From contig MU266566.1 in the NCBI GenBank assembly GCA_021014945.1, forward strand, positions 2,772 to 42,514: a DNA stretch of 39,743 bases, given 5' to 3'. This document shows, piece by piece, positions 20,608-31,141 of the stretch (its first letter is position 1; each line of letters starts with the position of its first letter). Below the pieces are notes generated by a model, which ran no database searches, was not told where the DNA came from, and saw only the letters and a list, made by a program, of their open reading frames with translations. The position numbers and the translations under genes were made by a program. This stretch comes from Leucogyrophana mollusca. Taxonomy: Eukaryota; Basidiomycota; Agaricomycetes; Boletales.

Positions 20608-23026
20608 ATGCGTTGTCACCAATACCTCCTACCTCTGGTTCTGGCTGCCTCGCCTGTTATTGCAGGTGTCCAAGAGCAATGGTGGAACATCACCTATGTT
20701 CAGAACGCCAACCCAGACGGTCTCTATCCACGTCGCGTCATCGGTGTGAATGGGACCTGGCCGTACGTCGTTCGTTCATTCATCTAACTTTCTCTTACCG
20801 ACGCCATCGTTCATCAGACCTCCGCCGCTCGATGTTGATACGACCGACTCTCTTGTACTACATGTGTCAAATGGTCTTGACGTACCAACATCGATTCATC
20901 ACCATGGAATGTTCTTCAACTCGACATCATGGATGGACGGGGCCGTGGGTGTTGGACAGTGGTACGTTAGTTTGATTTAATCCCGTCACTTGTTTTTGAC
21001 ATACCTTCCTCTCAGCGGTATTCCCCCTGGTGAATCATTTGACTATGTTGTTCCCATCGACACCTCTGGGCAACGCGGGACATTCTGGGCCCACAGTCAC
21101 GCCGCGGTATGCAGCTCGCCACTTGGTGTGCTTTGTCCCTTCACTCATCCACTGTGCGCAAATTTGACAGGGCCAATACGTCGACGGCCTCCGTACTCCC
21201 CTGCTCCTCAATCCCACCAACGAGACTTATACCTACGATGAGGAGTTCACTATTTTAATCAGTGACTGGTATCATCAGGAACACACCGTTCTCATGAAAC
21301 AATTCGTCAACATCGCTAACCCGGGCGGTGCTGAACCCATCCCTGGTTTGTCTCCTATTTCAACTCCGCCTATGATCATTTTAATCGACCCTTGTCCCCC
21401 ACAGACTCCGGGCTGGTTTACTTCGCGCAAAATGGGGCTTACTTGCCTCCCATAGCAGGTACAAACCCTTCCCCGGTCACCGCGGCAGTGGGTTTCAACG
21501 AAAACGCGACGCTTCCATTCGTTCCCGGGAAGACATACCGACTGCGTCTAATCAACATGTCTGGTTTCGTTGGCTTCTACTTCTGGATAGACGGTCACTC
21601 TATGTCTATTATTGAAGCTGACGGCGTGAGTCTTGCCTATAACCTTATCGGCATAATAAACTCATTCACTTGCAATCAGGTGGATACACAGCAATATCCA
21701 ACTGACCTGATCAGCATTTCGGCGGCACAGCGGTACTCTATCCTCGTTACTGCGCGCAACGACACCTCTGCGAACTGGGCCATCCATGTCAACATGGATA
21801 CCACCATGCTTGACCATTTGCCAGACAATCTGCAATATAGTATGTGTTCCTCTATTTCTTCTTAGGAAAACAAATTAACTCACCTGCCGCCTACCCACCT
21901 AATCATCAGACATATCCTCGTCTATAACCTACGCTTCTGGAAACTCCATCACAGACTCCGGCTTCATTGATGACTACGAAATGACAAACGATACCGCCCT
22001 CGTTCCAGTAGACGTCATCCCACAGTACGAACCATCGAGCCAAACCATCGACCTAGAATTTGAATTCGACACGATGAATGATGGCACCAACCATGCCCTG
22101 ATAAATGGCATTACCTATAACTACCCCTTGGTTCCTGCGGTGTTGTCGGCGTTGACACTTGGGCCGAATGCAACAGTTGCGGAAGCTTATGGACCGACAA
22201 GCTTTGTCCTCAATCATCTGGATGTGATTGATATCGTGATCAAGAACAGCGACACGGGGAAGCACCCTTTGTGCGTCTGCAGTTCTCGTCCACGGAGACA
22301 TAACTAACAAAGAAGAGCAGCCATCTTCACGGCCATTCATACCAAATCGTCGGCCGAGCTGAACAATACAACACGACAGACCCAACTCTCAACCCACCTC
22401 TGATTGAAGGACAAGCCAATCCCATGCGACGCGACACTGTTACAATCCCAGGAGGTGGCTCTGTCACCCTTCGCATTGTCGCAGACAACCCGGGGGTGTG
22501 GTTCTTGCATTGTACGTCGCTTCAGACTTTCCATGGATCATTGCGAATAACACGTATCCCATAGGCCATGTCGAATGGCATCTCGAGGTCGGCCTGGCTA
22601 TAACATTCATTGAAGCACCCATCGAGGCCCAGCAACGTTCGGTAGGCCAGGTCCCCGCAAGCCTCGCTCAGCAGTGCGCCGCACTCGGCCTACCTTCTTC
22701 GGGGAACGCAGCCGGGTTCGCCTCGACGACGGACTTGGACGGCTTGCCTCTTGGCCCGTACCAGCAAGAGCTCGGGTGGCTCACGAAGGGTATTTTGGCG
22801 ATGTTCGGGTACGTGCGCGTTCTTCCCTCCTCTATCCGCTGTGCTAATCTAAACTCACCTGTGCAGTTGTGTATTGACGGCTGTGGTTGGAATGCTTACC
22901 GTGATGTGGTACTCCCTCATGGGAGGAGCCATCAGCGAGGAGGAGATGGAGGCCGAGGCGAGGATAAGAATCGAGGAGAAAGAGAAAAAAGGGAAGCTGT
23001 TTGGGCTGATCAAGAAGAAGGCGTGA
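20608..23026 (+). CDS. FET3: Ferroxidase Fet3 (multicopper oxidase), copy A
   Basis: Ten exons (20608-20762, 20818-20961, 21016-21106, 21171-21345, 21405-21625, 21680-21839, 21910-22270, 22321-22511, 22565-22808, 22867-23026) give 633 residues. It has a signal peptide (about 1-20), three cupredoxin domains and one C-terminal membrane helix (about 575-597), the Fet3 layout that separates it from secreted laccases. Copper ligand motifs are complete: HHHGMFF, WAHSH, HPFHLHGH, HCHVEWH. The iron-site glutamate lies in NPGGAEPIP at residue 185, the same number as yeast E185, and the aspartate in NSDTGKHPF matches yeast D409, so ferroxidase rather than phenol-oxidase activity is expected. It oxidises Fe2+ at the cell surface and passes Fe3+ to Ftr1. 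Divergent from FTR1-A; several N-glycosylation sites. Confidence 0.97.
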
Positions 23027-23684
23027 ATAGTTGTATTGAAAGACGGCATCTCACCATGTATCCAGTATCTGAACCTGCCATCATCTTAGTTGCGAATCTA
23101 TTCCATTTTTCTTGACCTGTCGCGGCGACGCTGTTCTGCAATCATGGATAACAATCGGTACAACATTGGCAGCATTCTGAGAAGGCGTAGTTTTCTCCAA
23201 CCGCCCTTCCACCTACCCAAGTTTGACTACGCCGCCCGAGTCACCATCCCCCGACACCGGGGCAGAAAGTTGATATGTAACATCGTGCGATTGTTGGGTG
23301 GTGGTAGGTTTGGCACATCTGGTTTATTCGGAGTCTGCTTTGTTAGGGACAGCATCTGAATCGAATTTCGGCCCGGGAACGTCCACAACATCTCCCACAG
23401 CCCAAAAATCTTCCTGATACGAGGTAAGGATGCACCGAAATCTGTGCGAAGGATTCCAGGTTTGTAACGCACCACCAAATCGCAATGCGAAGTGTTTATT
23501 CTGCAACACCGACGCGTCGTGGCCGATGCACAAACGAAGATACATAATTATAAACTAAGGCACACCAATAACATAGGGAATCGTCCATCTTGTCAAGACC
23601 CCACACAACAACGTTCTAACGCTGCTAGACATAATCCGAAATGCCAGAAAGCCAGTGTCCCAGCACACATCTGCCTTGTAGTGG
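23027..23684. other. Spacer between the two iron modules
   Basis: 3' flanks of FET3-A and FTR1-B, which converge here. No gene and no iron-GATA palindrome seen. Confidence 0.6.
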
Positions 23685-25265
23685 TCAGGAGTTAGCGCTT
23701 GCAACCGCACCAACTTCTGCATCCAATCGTGGCAAACGGGCAGGCTCGGACTTAGCCAAGCGGAGGCGCCGTCTGTGGGCACCAGTTGCAGATTCTCGCC
23801 CGAAAATCTTGGTACGTCCCTATCAAGACATGCCCAATCAAGGAAAGCTACGCGACCGATGCAATCAAGAACATACTTCGTTGTATTTCATGTAAACCAG
23901 CGTTGTGATGACCGCTAGCCAGTAAAAAACGTAGGAGAGGACACTACCCTCTGCGACAAGAAATTAGATGGAGCGGTCGTAAATGGGCCTGGAGGCTGAG
24001 TTACTCACGGGTCGCGTTGTTCTGCCAACCTAGCACGGCGTTGAATATTGACCAACCCCGTGTGTCGGGATTGCAACAATCAAGGGCCCACACGCTGCCG
24101 CGGACGTCATATGTCCCAGGACCAACGCCATTAACGTCCGGGTCAGCCCCAACAAGCCTGTCAAATGCATTTTCTTGAAAGGATTCGACCGCTTTAGAGA
24201 AGAGCCCGGCACCAATGAGCAAGATGAGGTTCGTCGTGATGATGAGAACCAAAGAGAGGGCTGATAGGATAAATCATGAACAGTCCGTTCTTATAAGAAA
24301 CTAGTACACTCACTTGTTCGACTAGCGAACTGGTAGATGAGGAACCCACACATGAGTCCACATATCAAACCTACGATTGCGGCTATGGGAATGGACGTTG
24401 CGGTCTGGCTAAACGAGACACCGCCAACGAAGACAACAGCCTCGATACCTGTTTACAACGACACCGAGGGAACAGTCAGTGTCAAAAGCCGCGCTCTAGA
24501 CGGGGCTGCGTGCCTTCGCGCACTACTGTGACGAGTGGAAGGACGAAAAGTGCCCATTTTGCAGTTTTCGCGCCGCGACCTCGCCCTGGGGTGTTGGAAA
24601 CTATTCATATCGCAGTTGTAGGTGAGTTCGGAGAGACGCACTCTCGTTGTTGATGGAACGCTGGAGTTTTACACGCCAGGTGGCCTTCCCGCGGTCCATC
24701 TTCAACAGCGTGATACCCATGACGAATATCATGATTGAAGCGATAAGTTGAAAAACGCCTAACAGGATAAGTATGAGCTCATTTCAAATTTGAAACAGGG
24801 AGAAGAAGACCTTGTAGAACGTTCTCAGACTTCTCCCAAAGGTTGGATGCTTCTGTGAACCAGACCCCAATGAAAGCAGCGCCCAAAGCAAGTGCTATAA
24901 GAAAACCCATGCCACCTCCAAGGAGAATCTGCCGTCGACGTGCGTCAGAACATCACAACCATTTAGGTTTCTAGATGTCTTCCTCATACCTGATACTTGA
25001 GTATCCGAATAAGACGGCGCCGACCCATGTCAGGCTGTGCTGAAGCTGTGGCGGAGGCGTCTGAGGGCGAACCATCGACGGTCGACAAGCTGCTGCTCTG
25101 GTTTATGGCAACCATCCGAATAACTTCGACCCCAGCGACGCGTTCGGGCTCATTGTGGACAACCTGGTCCACGAGACCGAGGAGGATCGATATGACAATT
25201 GAGGCCTCAAGAGTTTCACGGAAAACAATGAAAAAAATGAAGACAGAAAACAGGTTCTGAGCCAT
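23685..25265 (-). CDS. FTR1: High-affinity iron permease Ftr1, copy B
   Basis: Eight exons (25265-24990, 24928-24811, 24758-24642, 24585-24514, 24448-24314, 24260-24009, 23950-23877, 23819-23685) give 392 residues, one fewer than copy A. Exons 2-5 have exactly the lengths of copy A (118, 117, 72, 135). Both iron motifs are kept: RETLE (16-20) and REGIE (193-197). Two differences stand out. Intron 4 begins with GC, not GT (GAAG|GCACGC), at the position where copy A has GTACGC. A 57-bp intron (23876-23820) interrupts the tail between YNE and GRTKIFGRE; copy A is continuous there (YKEGRTTLFGME). Ignoring this intron ends the protein early. Role as for copy A, paired with FET3-B. I judge it functional. 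Confidence 0.93.
24449..24513 (-). other. Non-canonical GC-AG intron in FTR1-B
   Basis: 65-bp intron 4 of FTR1-B. The donor is GAAG|GCACGC and the acceptor AACAG|GTATCG. The orthologous junction in FTR1-A is GAAG|GTACGC. Splicing here is required to keep REGIE in frame. GC-AG introns are a known minor class handled by the major spliceosome. Confidence 0.85.
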
Positions 25266-25847
25266 GTTTGAGGGTCGCCTGGGCCATCTTGGAGGCTTTA
25301 AGAACGTCTTTCACAAGCCTTTCGGGGGACTAGGGTTGTATATTTAGGTTTATCAGATAACTCTCATATCCGAACTCCGAAAGGTTCAGCGGCTTGTTTA
25401 AGCTTGCTAGCTCTCATGTTCACGTACTTTTGTAGGGTCAATAAGCTTACGCCTAAACCATGACCATGGATGGCTTCAAGAGCTATTCCTCATGGACAAT
25501 GGGCAACTCTGATTCTGGCTCGTAATCCAACCTCCAACGGTGCCTTTCTACTGACCCTTAATCATCCCAGATAGCAAGCTGAGTTTGGTCAGCCAGTTAC
25601 GCTGCCTTACGGCGGTCCCTTTAACATGTTGATGGCGACGCAAAATTGGAGGTAGGGTCGCTGCCGCCGTGTCATAATAAATCTCGGGGTCATACAAACT
25701 GTGTCGTCTTTTTCTCGACCAGTGCGCCAGACCCGCTCGAATTCGCACTTCCTCCGCGTCGGTTGGGTACTTTGCTGCGCGCTCCAGTCCCTCGTTTGGG
25801 CATCACGATTACTAAAGCGCATTTATCAAACTTCGATACTCATACCC
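25266..25847. promoter_or_regulatory. Bidirectional FTR1/FET3 promoter, copy B
   Basis: 582 bp between the divergent starts. It carries one exact TTATCAGATAA (25350-25360), 84 bp upstream of FTR1-B, a spacing close to that in copy A. The other two sites of promoter A have no clear counterpart, so copy B may be regulated less tightly. Confidence 0.7.
25350..25360. promoter_or_regulatory. Palindromic iron-GATA-type site TTATCAGATAA
   Basis: Exact 11-bp match identical to the one in promoter A, and near-identically placed relative to the FTR1 start. Confidence 0.7.
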
Positions 25848-28394
25848 ATGCGGTGGTATCGTCGCGTACTGCCTGCTCTTGTCATCGCATCCCCTGCCTT
25901 GGCTGGGATCCAAGAGATATGGTGGAAAATCACGTATGTTGAAAATGCCAATCCCGATGGTCTCTTTGACCGTCGCGTTATTGGAGTCAATGGAACGTGG
26001 CCGTATGGGTTTTTATCTACATTTATGGCTTCATTGAATCAACTTACGCTTTGTTTGGTCAGGCCTCCGCCGATTTCAATGAACTCTGTGGACTCACTCC
26101 TCATCCACGTAACGAATGGTCTTGACGTCCCGACATCACTCCATCATCATGGAATTTTCTTCAACTCGACTTCCTGGATGGATGGCACCGTTGGAGTTGC
26201 ACAGTGGTATGTTGGATGGCAATTTTCCTGCCGGTATTTCTTCCGGCAAGTGCCAGATAGGATGATGGTCTAGTGCCGAGTAGACTTACATTACTCGCAT
26301 AAATCTCCTTTCGTTTTGTGCCATCTCGTGATATGATTTAGGCTGACACTTTTCCCCTAGTGGCATCCCTCCAGGCCAGACATTTGACTACGCCGTTCCC
26401 GTTAATATGTCTGAACAATGGGGCACGTATTGGGTTCACAGTCACGATCGTGTAGAAATTTCCCCTAAGTATGTAACTACAATGCGCTAATCTGCCTTCT
26501 GGGCGTCCCAACAGGGCCAGTATGTTGACGGTCTGCGCGCCCCTCTGACCCTTCATCCGGCTGACGAGGCTTATCAGTACGATGAGGAGTACACTGTCAT
26601 ACTCAGCGATTGGTATCATCAGGAGCACCAATTACTCCTGAACCAATACATCAACATTGCCAATCCAGGTGGCATTGAGCCTGTTCCTGGTGAATATCAT
26701 TGTTCTCAAAATCCACAGCTTAATCCTGGCGGGGCGCTCCGTTTTCTGACCAAACATTTAACAGATTCTGCATTGATATATTTTGCGCAGAATACCACCT
26801 ATTTGTCCCCTATCGGAGGCATTTCCCCGTCTCCTGTGACATCGGCGGTGGGATTTAATGAAAACGCAACACTCCCGTTCGTCCCTGGACGTACTTACCG
26901 TTTGCGCGTCATAAATATGTCAGCTTTCGCCGCATTCTTCTTTTGGATAGACGGCCATGATATGCGTATTATTGAAGGAGATGGTGTGAGTAACTTGGTT
27001 GTTTGGTGTCCCCGAATCGCTCTCATGGTATTTTGGTGTTTTTGGTTGCCAGACTGATGTCCATGAGATGCCAATGGGCGTTCTTGACATCTCTGCTGCA
27101 CAGCGCTATTCTGTTCTTGTGACAGCACGCAATGACAGCTCCTCCAACTGGGCTGTCCATGCCAACATGGATACCACCGCGTTCGATAAAGTTCCTAGCA
27201 ATTTTCAGCCAAGTAAGTGTGGCATCTCTTATCAGGCTATTTACCCGAACCCTCTGCTCTCTAAGATGTTACCGCATCCATCGCCTACACTCCTGGCAGC
27301 CCAGTCACAACTTCGAGTCCAACACCACAGTACACCGAGATGAATGACACCGCTCTTGTCCCGCTTGTCGCCATCCCTCAGCCGCCCGTAACCCAAAGCA
27401 TCGAGCTCGAGGTCGCGTTCGCCACGATGACTGACGGGACCAACCGTGGCATGATCAACGGCATCGTCTATAATTCACCTCTTGTTCCTGCCATATTATC
27501 GGAGCTGAGTCTCGGGGAAAATGCGACAATCCAGGAAGCGTACGGGCCCACCAGCTTTGTCCTGAATCACCTGGATGTGATCGACATTGTATTGAAGAAC
27601 ACTGACACCATGAAGCATCCTTTGTGCGTGTATCTTTTTTCCCTTTCTGGCCGAGTAATTTTACGACTGATCCCGTTATGCAGCCATCTACATGGTCACA
27701 ACTTCCAGATTGTAAACCGTGCACAGCAATACAACTCCACGGATCCCGTGCTTAACCCGCCTCTAATCGAGGGTCAGGCTAACCCGATGCGACGCGACAC
27801 TGTTGTTGTTTCTCCCGGAGGCTCTGTTACTCTTCGCTTTATCGCCGACAACCCTGGCGCATGGTTCTTCCATTGTACGTCCTCGCACGACTTCTAGGCT
27901 TATTAGAAATGTAACGACACCCCCTGCAGGTCACATGGAATGGCATCTAGAGGCTGGTTTGGCTGTGCAATTCATTGAAGCACCCCTCGTAGCCCAGGAA
28001 CGGGCCGTAGGGAGAGTTCCCCCTTTCCTATATGATCAATGTGCAGCGCAGGGCATACCGAGCTCGGGTAACGCAGCGGGTCACGCATCCACTACCGATC
28101 TGTCGGGCCTGCCCCTTGGTCCATACCAACAAATACTTGGCTGGCGTCCCAAAGGAATCTGGGCCATGACAGGGTAAATTATAATTTTTTGAGGTGGTAT
28201 AGTTTACTGATGGTGGCCTCCGCGGTATTCTCAGGTGTGTAGTCACAGCAGTAGCCGGTATGCTGACCGTGATATGGTACTCGTTTGGAGGTGATGTCTC
28301 CGAGGAGGAGATGGAGGCGGAGGCGCGAGCGTTAATTGAAGATAAAGCAAAACGAAGGCGATTTTTCGGACTGCTTCCGAGAAGCATGCCCTGA
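25848..28394 (+). CDS. FET3: Ferroxidase Fet3 (multicopper oxidase), copy B, altered exon 3
   Basis: Ten exons (25848-26002, 26063-26206, 26361-26472, 26515-26689, 26765-26985, 27053-27212, 27266-27623, 27684-27874, 27930-28173, 28235-28394) give 639 residues. Eight of ten exon lengths equal those of FET3-A. Signal peptide, copper motifs (HHHGIFF, WVHSH, HPFHLHGH, HCHMEWH), the iron-site glutamate in NPGGIEPVP and the aspartate in NTDTMKHPF, and the C-terminal membrane helix are all present. Exon 3 is odd. The donor aligned with copy A (CACGATC|GTGTAG) leaves two bases too few and would shift frame. A weaker GTAACT donor at 26473 restores frame but adds RVEISPKY right after the WVHSH copper motif and leaves an intron of only 42 bp. 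So the gene is either functional with a loop insertion or starting to decay. Confidence 0.88.
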
Positions 28395-28749
28395 CTTGGC
28401 TATCGAAACAAAGCACACATTGACATACCATCACCACAACATCACCACCATACCCATGACAGAGTCGTGGAGCATGGTTCAAGCTCTGACCATCCTTTTC
28501 GCTGGTGGGCTTTGTCCTCTTAAATCACTGTAGAATCTTGTATAGACACGGTGTTTATTTAATGTGGTTTGATTATCGGAGCCTGCTGTCGGCATCTCGT
28601 CGTTGCAGTTGCATTGAAAAACTGTATCGCTGGTCTCTGCGAGTTTAACAGGCAAGGTATGTACCACTGCCCCACCCAGGCCGATCATGTGATTGGACAC
28701 ATACCCCGTCAGTGGGTTGGGACGTCATTTAGGGGTCAATGAAGCCTCA

Positions 28750-28757
28750 TATATAAA
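28750..28757 (+). promoter_or_regulatory. TATA box of the CipC-like gene
   Basis: TATATAAA 94 bp before the start codon, followed by a CT-rich tract (28767-28787). This is a classic strong fungal core promoter and fits a highly inducible gene. Confidence 0.75.
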
Positions 28758-28850
28758 CCCTATGTTTTCTCCTCTCCTCTCCTCTACCAAACTCCCTTAT
28801 ACAATCACACAATCCAAAGCACATCTACACACCATCAATTTACATCCATA

Positions 28851-29333
28851 ATGTGGTTCACTCACGATTCTCCAGAGGCTCAGGCCCACTCTCAAGTACG
28901 TTCGCCTCCACATCAGGCGGTAGTCTTGCTCGTTGACGAAACACCCCTGACATCATAGGTGACCGGCGGACACTCTGCAAAGCTGTCGCACGAGCTCGTC
29001 GCAGCTGCCGCTTCCTATGAGGCCGCCAAGGCGTACGAGCACCATGTCTCAAAGAACGGCAAGCCCGCTAACCACCAGAAGGCCACCGAGCTCATGTATG
29101 TCGTCGCCGTTACGGGTTTTGGAAGGACTAACTAAGTCTTCACAGTGCTGCTCTGACCGGAGGTTTCATTGACCGTCTGGCTGAGACTAAGGGCATGGAC
29201 GAGGTCGACAAGCAACGCGCTAAGCATGAGGGTCAGTCCGTTCATGTTTTCATTCGATGATTAATTGACCTCGGGAGCCTATTCAGCCAACCAGCGCGCC
29301 CAGAACGCGCTCTCTAAGCAAGGAGAGTTCTAA
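28851..29333 (+). CDS. CipC-like / DUF3759 small stress-response protein
   Basis: Four exons (28851-28895, 28959-29095, 29146-29231, 29287-29333) give 104 residues, the usual family length. The protein opens with MWFTHDSPEAQAHSQV and continues SHELVAAAASYEAAKAYEHH and ALTGGFIDRLAETKGMDEVD, the pattern of the CipC family (DUF3759), first described as induced by the antibiotic concanamycin in Aspergillus. It is an all-helical, soluble, charged protein with no catalytic motif; biochemical role unknown. TATA box and CT-rich leader suggest strong, inducible expression. It converges with the RNase H2 gene and may simply be a neighbour of the iron locus. Confidence 0.88.
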
Positions 29334-29510
29334 ATCGCTGTAGGACGAAGTCGTTGGTGGGGATTCCAATGTAAAACCGTAAAATTGTCTCAAGTGTAGC
29401 TGTACGATAGACTGCCAGCGTTGATTGTAAATGCACGCGTGATGGAATCCAGTCCTCATAAGCTGTAGTGCCCGTGTATTGCTGCAAGTCGGAAAGTCAT
29501 TGCGCGGCGC

Positions 29511-30723
29511 TCAGAAGACACCCACGCTCTGAATGCCCAAGTCTTTAGTGACGGCACATCGATCTTTATCCCTGCCTTTAGCACTTTCAAAAGCTTTCAC
29601 AAGTGATTCCTGTCCTTCGTCAATCCTGGGACAACCCGCTGGTTTAGCTTCCGGTCAAGGAACAGGGGACGCCACTCACCACTGGGCGGAATGCGCCGAT
29701 TTCTCGAGAATGACTTTTACTGTCGTCCATGAGAATCGCACAAGAGAAGGGAAGCCAAATGTAGGGTCTACAGAGTCCTTTATCCAGGCTTGCGTTTTTG
29801 GATCTGTCCGAGTTAAAAGCAAACAAAAAGCCAAGTCAGTCGTCACCTTCCACCGTTCGAATGCAACGCGAAAAGACCTGATGGATATCCGCTACCGAAC
29901 TCGCGACTCCACGACAACTCAGAATCAGCGAACTCCTGAAACGTCCATCCTTCCACGCACGCGTCGCGGGTGACTTTCGCAGCAACACTCGCGGCGCCTA
30001 CAATCTTGAATTTCGAGTCTGCCTTCGTCGTCACCGTAAAATTTATACCAGGGAAAAGAGACGAAAGGTAGGCTTCATAAGTGGTCGTATTTCCGAGGGC
30101 ATCTACGTAGACCTTCGCGCTCTTCATTTCGTAGTGCGATTGCTGGTAAAGGGTGTAACAACGTACCTCAGAAAGCTGCATGCCCCTCTGGAGGGCATCA
30201 CGTATCAAAAGTATAGTGGCGTCCTGTGATTGCTTGTTCAAATTGATAGGTGGCAGTCGTAACATGCCACTTGATATAGCCTGAGGACTGGTAAGCGTCA
30301 GCTTTGAACAAATAGCTGGGGTTTGATGGACCGTACCTTATCACCCGAACAGACCACCCAAGGTTGTCTGGATCGGAATTTAGAACCTCCAAGAGTGACG
30401 CCCTTTTCTCAGGCGTCAACGTCTTCGAGTCTATGCCCGACCCAGTGTCACCGGATCTATAAACTACGTAGACTGAAGCACCACGTACCTGCAAATCCAA
30501 GTCCCTCCAGATCTTCTTTATAGGAAGCAGGACAGTATGCGACACCATACACAAGTGGACCAAGTACGGGGCCGCGCCCTGCTTCGTCTACTCCGAGAAT
30601 ATATGGGCCAGCCGCTGTGGGTGTGGGAGAGTGATAGGTATACGATTGGAGCAGCGGCGTCGATGGTCCTGGCGCGGAAGGCACTTCAGTCGAGAAGGTG
30701 AACTCTGACTGTTCTGCTGACAT
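29511..30723 (-). CDS. RNH201: Ribonuclease H2 catalytic subunit A
   Basis: Exons 30723-30489, 30430-30337, 30287-30167, 30112-29878, 29803-29680 and probably 29571-29511, about 289 residues. Active-site motifs are all present: [17 protein letters not shown] (catalytic Asp and Glu), [18 protein letters not shown] (third acidic residue) and [21 protein letters not shown] (fourth). The acceptor at 30288 gives [12 protein letters not shown], matching the family's conserved SP..IS..M. The enzyme cuts RNA in RNA-DNA hybrids and removes single ribonucleotides from DNA, in the nucleus with two accessory subunits. The last exon is uncertain: after SAQW the strong GTGAGT donor (29679) could join the acceptor at 29610 (ending five codons later) or the one at 29572 used here. 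Confidence 0.93.
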
Positions 30724-31141
30724 TGTATAGGGCTGATGTCCTTCGCGTTTAAGTAATGTCAGAATCTGAGTTCCAGAGTCGCAAGCAGGCTAAGTATTTT
30801 AGTGGATAAACACGTGACCGATCGCGTTGTTTGTTTCCAAGGCTGTAGCCAAACAACCATCACCCTGATTGGGCTCATAGCGCATTAATAGTACTAGCCT
30901 CAGACTGCAATCCACTCGGCAGCGTGTGGAGCCTCATCCTAGAAGATCCGTCGTCGTGTTGTGCGACTAAACACAATCTAAGAGACCGCTGTGTCGTATG
31001 AAAAACAATTTTATTACACGGGGTCTGATAGCTTATATATAATAATCAAAATAGAGAAAAGAGTCAATGGAAGCGGACCATACGCAAGATTGCCAGCCAT
31101 TGCACGAAAAACAGGACGGCGGGTGGAGGCGGGGGGGTATA
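30724..31141. other. Intergenic, no gene seen
   Basis: Upstream of RNH201 and downstream of the SREBP gene. Contains no exon I can support. Confidence 0.6.

Noticed and set aside
23865..23880. Early stop that would truncate FTR1-B
   Set aside because: It lies within a GTATGT..GATAG intron; splicing restores a tail aligned with copy A.
20608..28394. Laccases rather than ferroxidases
   Set aside because: Both proteins have a C-terminal membrane helix, the NPGG.EP.P iron-site glutamate and the conserved aspartate before HPFHLHGH, and each is paired with FTR1.
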